A DNA stretch of 64,000 nucleotides from contig OZ316891.1 in NCBI GenBank assembly GCA_973895155.1, forward strand, positions 1,860,001 to 1,924,000, read 5' to 3'. The position numbers and the translations under genes were made by a program. The notes under the pieces were generated by a model. That model was not told where the DNA came from. It saw only the letters and a list, made by a program, of their open reading frames with translations, and ran no database searches. Positions 59,759-64,000 of this stretch are shown here, piece after piece. The number at the start of each line of letters is the position of its first letter. The first letter of the stretch is position 1. The DNA is from Marsupella aquatica (lineage: Eukaryota > Marchantiophyta).

Positions 59759-61870
59759 ATGGCAAGCAGAGGGGGAATTGGAGGTGATGGAGGAGCTTCT
59801 GGCAGCAGCGGAGGTAACCACTTAGAGGAGGAGGATCCACTTCAAAAGATCGTGGATGACCATTTCTCGGTTGCGCAGTTGAGTAAGATTGATTTCACCT
59901 CTCCAGCAGGGCTTGCATTGTTGAGTGCGTTATTGGGCCAGGCCTTGCAATCTGGTCTCAGTGCAGGGAAAGCAGCAAGAGAGGAGGAAGAAAGGAGGAC
60001 AGCCGAGCAGAAGCCGCTGAGAAGAAGCGAAAGAGGGATGAGAGAGCTCAGGCTGGAGTACTCTCCCCTCAAGCCTTGGAAAAGAAGAGGAGGAAAGATG
60101 AGAGAGACTTGATGAGGAAACAGAGGGAGGAGCAGAGAAAGAAGGAGGAGGCAAGGAGGAAGCTGCCTCTGATTACATTAGAGGATGAGGGAATTCCCAC
60201 AGAGCTTGCTTACAATGGGGCCAAGAGCACAATCAGACACATTGTGTCCACAAATTTTGCAAGAGGAGTCGAGTGGGGCACTCTCTCCAAGGCAGAGCAG
60301 AAGCGAATGATCAATCAGGTGAAAGATGCATTCCAAAATGGAGGAGAGATGGATTCACAGTGGCTTGCTGATAAAATCTCAAATTCCATGTCACAAGCAC
60401 GATACCATGACAGGATGAAGATCAGGGCTCACCTGAGAGATCTGGTGGAGTACAGGAATTTGGGGAGGCCGCTGCAGTTCTTAGAAGATATCTGGCAGGC
60501 CTTCTATGCCACGGAGGTGAAGTTGAAAGCAGCCAGGGTCCTGAATGAATTTACAGAGAAGTTGACAAAGGCCCAGAAGGCAAAGGAGGTCGGGAAGTCT
60601 GACCGTGACCTGAAGATGATGGAGCAGAAGGTGGCCCAGCTGCAACAGGTTGTAGCAGAGGTGGGAGATCTGCCCAACAAGTTCTTGAAGGCAGTTGAGA
60701 GAGTCCGAGAAAGGCCCAACATCACCCACAGGCTTGGTCAAGGTGGCCTCCCCGGCCTCAAAGCAGCATTAGTGAGTGCACCGCCCTCTCCTCTCTTGAC
60801 TTCTTACTCCTCCAATTTCTATTCCAACACACCTGCAATGCCCCAACTCTTTTCTACTGTGGCACCAAGTACTTCCAATTGGAGTTGTTGTGTCAGATTA
60901 GGTCACGTACATTTGCTTCCCTTTCGACTTTTTGTCATAACAGAGTTTGCGAAGCAATTGCGATGCACGTCGCTTCGCAAACCTTGTTATTCACTTTTTT
61001 GGAAATAATTTTGCGATGCCCTTGTGAAGCCATGCGCATCTCAATTACTTTTGCAACCTAGTTTTCCCTTACGTTTGCAAAGCTTGAGACTTCGCAAAAT
61101 TCAAAAATTTGAATTTTTGAAAATTTCAAAACGTTCAAGTGTTGTTTGAGGGTCGTAAGTCCCCATGCCACCCTTGTAAAACCACCCCCAACCTAAGCCC
61201 CAACCCCACCAGCACCTAATTAACCCCTCTAATTGTTTTAAGGCATTTTGGCTTGCCGTTATTGCTTGGTTTTGACCAATTGTGCCGGTTTTTGTTTTGG
61301 TTAGTACAAGAGGTACAAGAGGAAGATCACAACGCCTGAGATGGAGGTGGGCTAGAAACATGGGAAGGAGCATCTCTTTCGGCAAGTTGATCAATTATTG
61401 GTGAGCGTTAATTTTCAGGTTAATGTGTTGATTGCATTTATGAAAAATTCCCTCTTATGTCATTCACTTAATTGTAAGGTTCTATATGACTAATGCATGG
61501 CTGGTTTGCTAATGTAACAGAGACCGGATGATGATGGTGACTCCCATACCGAGGGTGATAGTAGCGATGAGGATGAGGAGGGGACAGGGGAGGGGAATAC
61601 TGCTCCTGCTAGTCGAGTCAGGCCAACTAGCATTGGAGAGCAGTCATTTGCATCAGCACACTCCACTGATGTTGCGAGTGGTAGTGCGGTAGGGGATGGG
61701 GATGGTGATGGTGATGGTGATGGGGATGGGGATGGTGGTGGTGATGAGGATGAGGATGAGGAGGGAGACCAAGAGGAGGAGGAGGCCCCGGTCCCCCCCC
61801 AAGAGCACTCAAGGGCAAGGAGAAGGCCAAGGGGAAGAAGTCAAGGAGGGGCAGGAACTCTCCTTTCTAG
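59759..61870 (+). pseudogene. Outer CACTA charged protein (possible TnpA-like partner)
   Basis: Exons 59759-60771, 61305-61400 and 61521-61870. Exon 1: Gly/Ser-rich start, IVDDHFSVAQLSKIDFTSPAG, a Lys/Glu/Arg-rich coiled-coil-like stretch, then TELAYNGAKSTIRHIV and WLADKISNSMSQ followed by RYHDRMKIRAHLRDL. Exon 2: YKRYKRKITTPEMEVG. Exon 3: an acidic run with Gly-Asp repeats, then Lys/Arg-rich KKSRRGRNSPF. Damage: a one-base indel near 60015, TAG within exon 2 near 61354, and an indel in the run of eight C near 61793. The block WLADKISNSMSQ is identical in both elements, so it is under the strongest constraint and may be the DNA-binding or oligomerisation core. Function is inferred only from position. 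Confidence 0.68.
60950..61100. repeat. Internal TTGCGA/GCGATG cluster in an intron (outer)
   Basis: Motifs such as GTTTGCGAAG, TTGCGATGC and CTTCGCAAA occur in the first intron of the outer TnpA-like gene, matching the inner element (44080-44280). Confidence 0.65.
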
Positions 61871-62109
61871 CTCTATCTAGATAGGTGCCTAGATTACCCT
61901 AGAGACTTAGGTAGTTCACATGTATAGGGGGATTAGCATGGACATGCAACTTTTAGCTAAGGGTTCTTACCCTTCCATTTTGTAACTTTTGTACATTTAA
62001 ATGAGTAATGTCATTTTAATCGCGGCATTCCGGTCTACCTACATCCCTTTTCTCCCTGACTCCTTCAACTGTATGAATTGTCTCCCTAAACCACTAAACC
62101 CTATTATAC

Positions 62110-62658
62110 CCTAATACTTCAAAAATACCTTTTGCAAAACACTTGAGAACTAGATGTCATCTCAAATAGCCAAGACACAACCATCACAAAACGTTCTAAA
62201 CGCTCATCCTCACAAATTTTGCGACATTTTTTCAATCGCAAATATGCGAACACATGATTTCCGCACGTTTGAGATGTGTTTAATTTTGCAAATGTAGCGA
62301 ACATAAATGTATCGCAGTATTGAGAGAAAGAATGGCTTGCAATCTACCGATGTGTCCTAAATCGCAATCTGGCGATGATTTAAGCATCACTACATTAGCG
62401 TTTGTCGGCGAATCACAAATGCTCCTATAGTTCCTGCTTCGCAAATATTGCCGTAGGTATGGCATCGCAGTTGTGCGATGTTAAAAGAGTCGCAAAGTGC
62501 GAAGCTTTTGTGAAGGTCCGGTTGCGAAGGTGTGGGCATGGAAAAGAGCGAAGATGTTGAGATGTGCGGCCTTTCGCAACAAGGAGTTGGCCAATATTGT
62601 TTCCTTTGTTGCATGCGAGGGAGGGTGTTTCGCAAAAGAGGGTCATTGTGTTGTAGTG
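62110..62658. repeat. Outer CACTA right subterminal repeats
   Basis: TTTTGCAAA, ATCGCAA, TTCGCAAATA and GTTGCGAAGG motifs in both orientations up to the CACTA terminus. Confidence 0.75.
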
Positions 62659-62870
62659 TAGTATGCAAGAGACACAATTTCAGAAGCAAAAATTCATAAA
62701 CAACTCTTTGCGCAAGTGAACTCATTAAATTCCAAATAGACATAAGATTCACATTTCATTTCAGTGCATACTTAAGTACATCCCAACTTTATTCAAGTAT
62801 ACAATTGAATCAAAATTTAATAATTTTGAGCCGCCAGAAAGTACGTCTAACTAAAACAAAAAAACAATGG

Positions 62871-63425
62871 TCAAGGCTCTAAGCCAAGAGAGTGATCTAC
62901 ACATCTTTTCTTTCTAGGTCTCACAAGAACAGCATCCTGGCCATGCAATGATGGCCCTGTACTATTAGAGACACAAGGTGTAGTAGAGCTCACGGCTTGT
63001 ACTACATCAATAGCCATTTTTCCCTTCACCATATTTTTCTGCCCCACATCTATGCTATGTGCAACAATCTTAGAAAGATTAGGAGAAATTGGAACCAAAA
63101 ACATTGCTTTCTGTGAGTGACCTCTTCTTTGCAAAATCTGAAGAGCCTCATATTGCATGTTTTCCAACGTGCTATTGACTTCATGAAGCTTCTGAATTTC
63201 TGCTTTCAAGCTTACTTTCTCTTGCTTTAGTTGTTTACTTTCTCTCTACGTAAGGCACTAGAATTACACATCTTGGCTACCAACGCTGGCCACAACTGTT
63301 CACAAAACATAGACTCGAGCTCTATGAAAGACTCTTTAAAGTCCTTTAGCTGGCCCAGAAACTTTTTTGAAACATCCTTCAATTCATGTTTGTTTTCCAT
63401 GGCGTAGTCCTGCTCTGAAAGAAAT
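62871..63425 (-). pseudogene. Coiled-coil protein fragment, unknown, frameshifted
   Basis: Two overlapping frames together read as one protein. The first (63227-63430) has KHELKDVSKKFLGQLKDFKE and CEQLWPALVAKMCNSSALRR. The second (62871 to about 63238) has KQLKQEKVSLKAEIQKLHEV, a coiled-coil-like stretch, and ends with a basic RPRKKRC. A one-base shift in the GAGAGA run near 63240 separates them. I do not recognise the family. It lies just outside the outer CACTA element, in DNA that was probably next to the Harbinger genes before that insertion. Confidence 0.45.
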
Positions 63426-63430
63426 TTCAA

Positions 63431-64000
63431 ACCTCAAATAATCACATTTCAGAAGTATGCTTGCTTCAAATCATATTTACAATCTACCTTTGGAGAACTT
63501 TGTCTAATACTCACAGGCTGGGTTAGTCCATAATACAAGGTGTACAATACGAATGTACACAGCAGTAACAGTTTGTATACTTACAGACTACAGTGACGGC
63601 AGTTAGCTTAGACGGCTCAGTCAACACAAAAACAAGGGAACAAATTATAAAGCAGCTAAGGCAACAGAATGATGAATGCTCCAGCCATCCAGCGTCCCCT
63701 CTGACATACATATTAGTACAGAAGAGAGGGACGACAGAGTTCTCCAACCCATAAATCCATCGAGAGATATACTTAATGGTTTAATGGATAAACCGAAGAA
63801 TGGGAGCTTGAAAGGATAGCGTGACAGGATGAATGGGCAGTACTACTATCACTAGATACCTGGGCTTTTCCGAAATGCATGTCAAAAAAGGAGGGCTACA
63901 AGTTAGGCAATCCGTTCGTCGTCACGGGTCGTTTTCCTCTAAGTGGGCTGTTGGAGCACTTGATTCCTATAGTAGAGTAGAGCTGCTCCCGAAGCTGCTG
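63431..64000. other. No gene recognised
   Basis: Short open frames only. The region may continue into a gene beyond the right edge. Confidence 0.4.

Larger units (their letters stand above)
41682..62658 (-). mobile_element. Outer CACTA (EnSpm) transposon with SET gene, split by a nested copy
   Basis: The left end is CACTACTCCATATTTGTCG. The right end is the complement of CACTACAACACAATGACC. Both are followed inward by TTTTGCGAA. The element is flanked by TAG on both sides (41679-41681 and 62659-62661), the 3-bp duplication expected of CACTA elements. Without the nested element it is about 10.6 kb. It carries a TnpA-like gene on the plus strand and SET and TNP2 genes on the minus strand. Subterminal regions (41690-42010 and 62110-62650) are packed with TTCGCAAA and GCGATG motifs in both orientations. 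Confidence 0.88.

Noticed and set aside
62388-62402. An additional CACTAC string inside the outer right subterminal region
   Set aside because: No partner end with a matching flanking triplet was found; likely chance or an old remnant.

Overview
The window is nuclear DNA from a land plant, most likely a bryophyte or another seedless plant. Three things point there. A plant receptor kinase has short introns and exactly 72-nt leucine-rich-repeat exons. An AT-rich block at the left edge is a copy of plastid DNA carrying rpl21 next to rpl32; plastid rpl21 is kept in bryophytes, lycophytes and ferns but not in flowering plants. Most of the rest is plant-type DNA transposons. The exact species cannot be read from the sequence.

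Layout. 1-740: nuclear plastid insertion (rpl32, rpl21). 1510-1720: 12-bp minisatellite. 3.5-9.1 kb: a 13-exon LRR receptor-like kinase on the minus strand, apparently intact. 9.1-17.6 kb: gene-poor, with tandem duplications and two MITEs. 17.9-19.6 kb: an intronless, frameshifted copy of an ARIADNE-type RBR ubiquitin ligase. 24.3-27.4 kb: a four-exon transposase resembling the Plavaka/KDZ group best known from fungi. 30.2 kb and 37.8 kb: fragments of an SPT16-like gene and a GUX/glycogenin-like glycosyltransferase. 33.1-34.2 kb: a two-exon gene of unknown function. 34.8-35.8 kb: an array of about 185-bp repeats. 38.7-41.7 kb: a PIF/Harbinger pair (DDE nuclease plus SANT/trihelix-like partner). 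41.7-62.7 kb: two CACTA transposons, one nested inside the other.

The CACTA nest is the most interesting part. The outer element runs 41682-62658 and is flanked by TAG on both sides. The inner element runs 42632-53029 and is flanked by AAA. They belong to one family, lie in opposite orientation, and are almost the same length once the inner one is removed (about 10.6 and 10.4 kb). Each carries the same three genes: a TNP2-type transposase (Transposase_21/DUF4218/DUF4216), a separate SET-domain (histone-methyltransferase-like) gene directly upstream of it, and a divergently transcribed charged protein that may be the TnpA-like partner. Because the SET gene sits in the same place in two diverged copies, it looks like a standing gene of this family rather than a chance capture. 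Both copies are now broken by frameshifts, nonsense changes and small insertions.

A second layer is a family of 200-300 bp MITEs with related 14-15 bp terminal inverted repeats and 8-bp target duplications. Five copies are recognisable. Four are inside other transposons' genes or at their edge: the Harbinger nuclease, the inner CACTA transposase twice, and the start of the outer SET gene. The order of events can be read as Harbinger, then outer CACTA, then inner CACTA, with MITE insertions into them.
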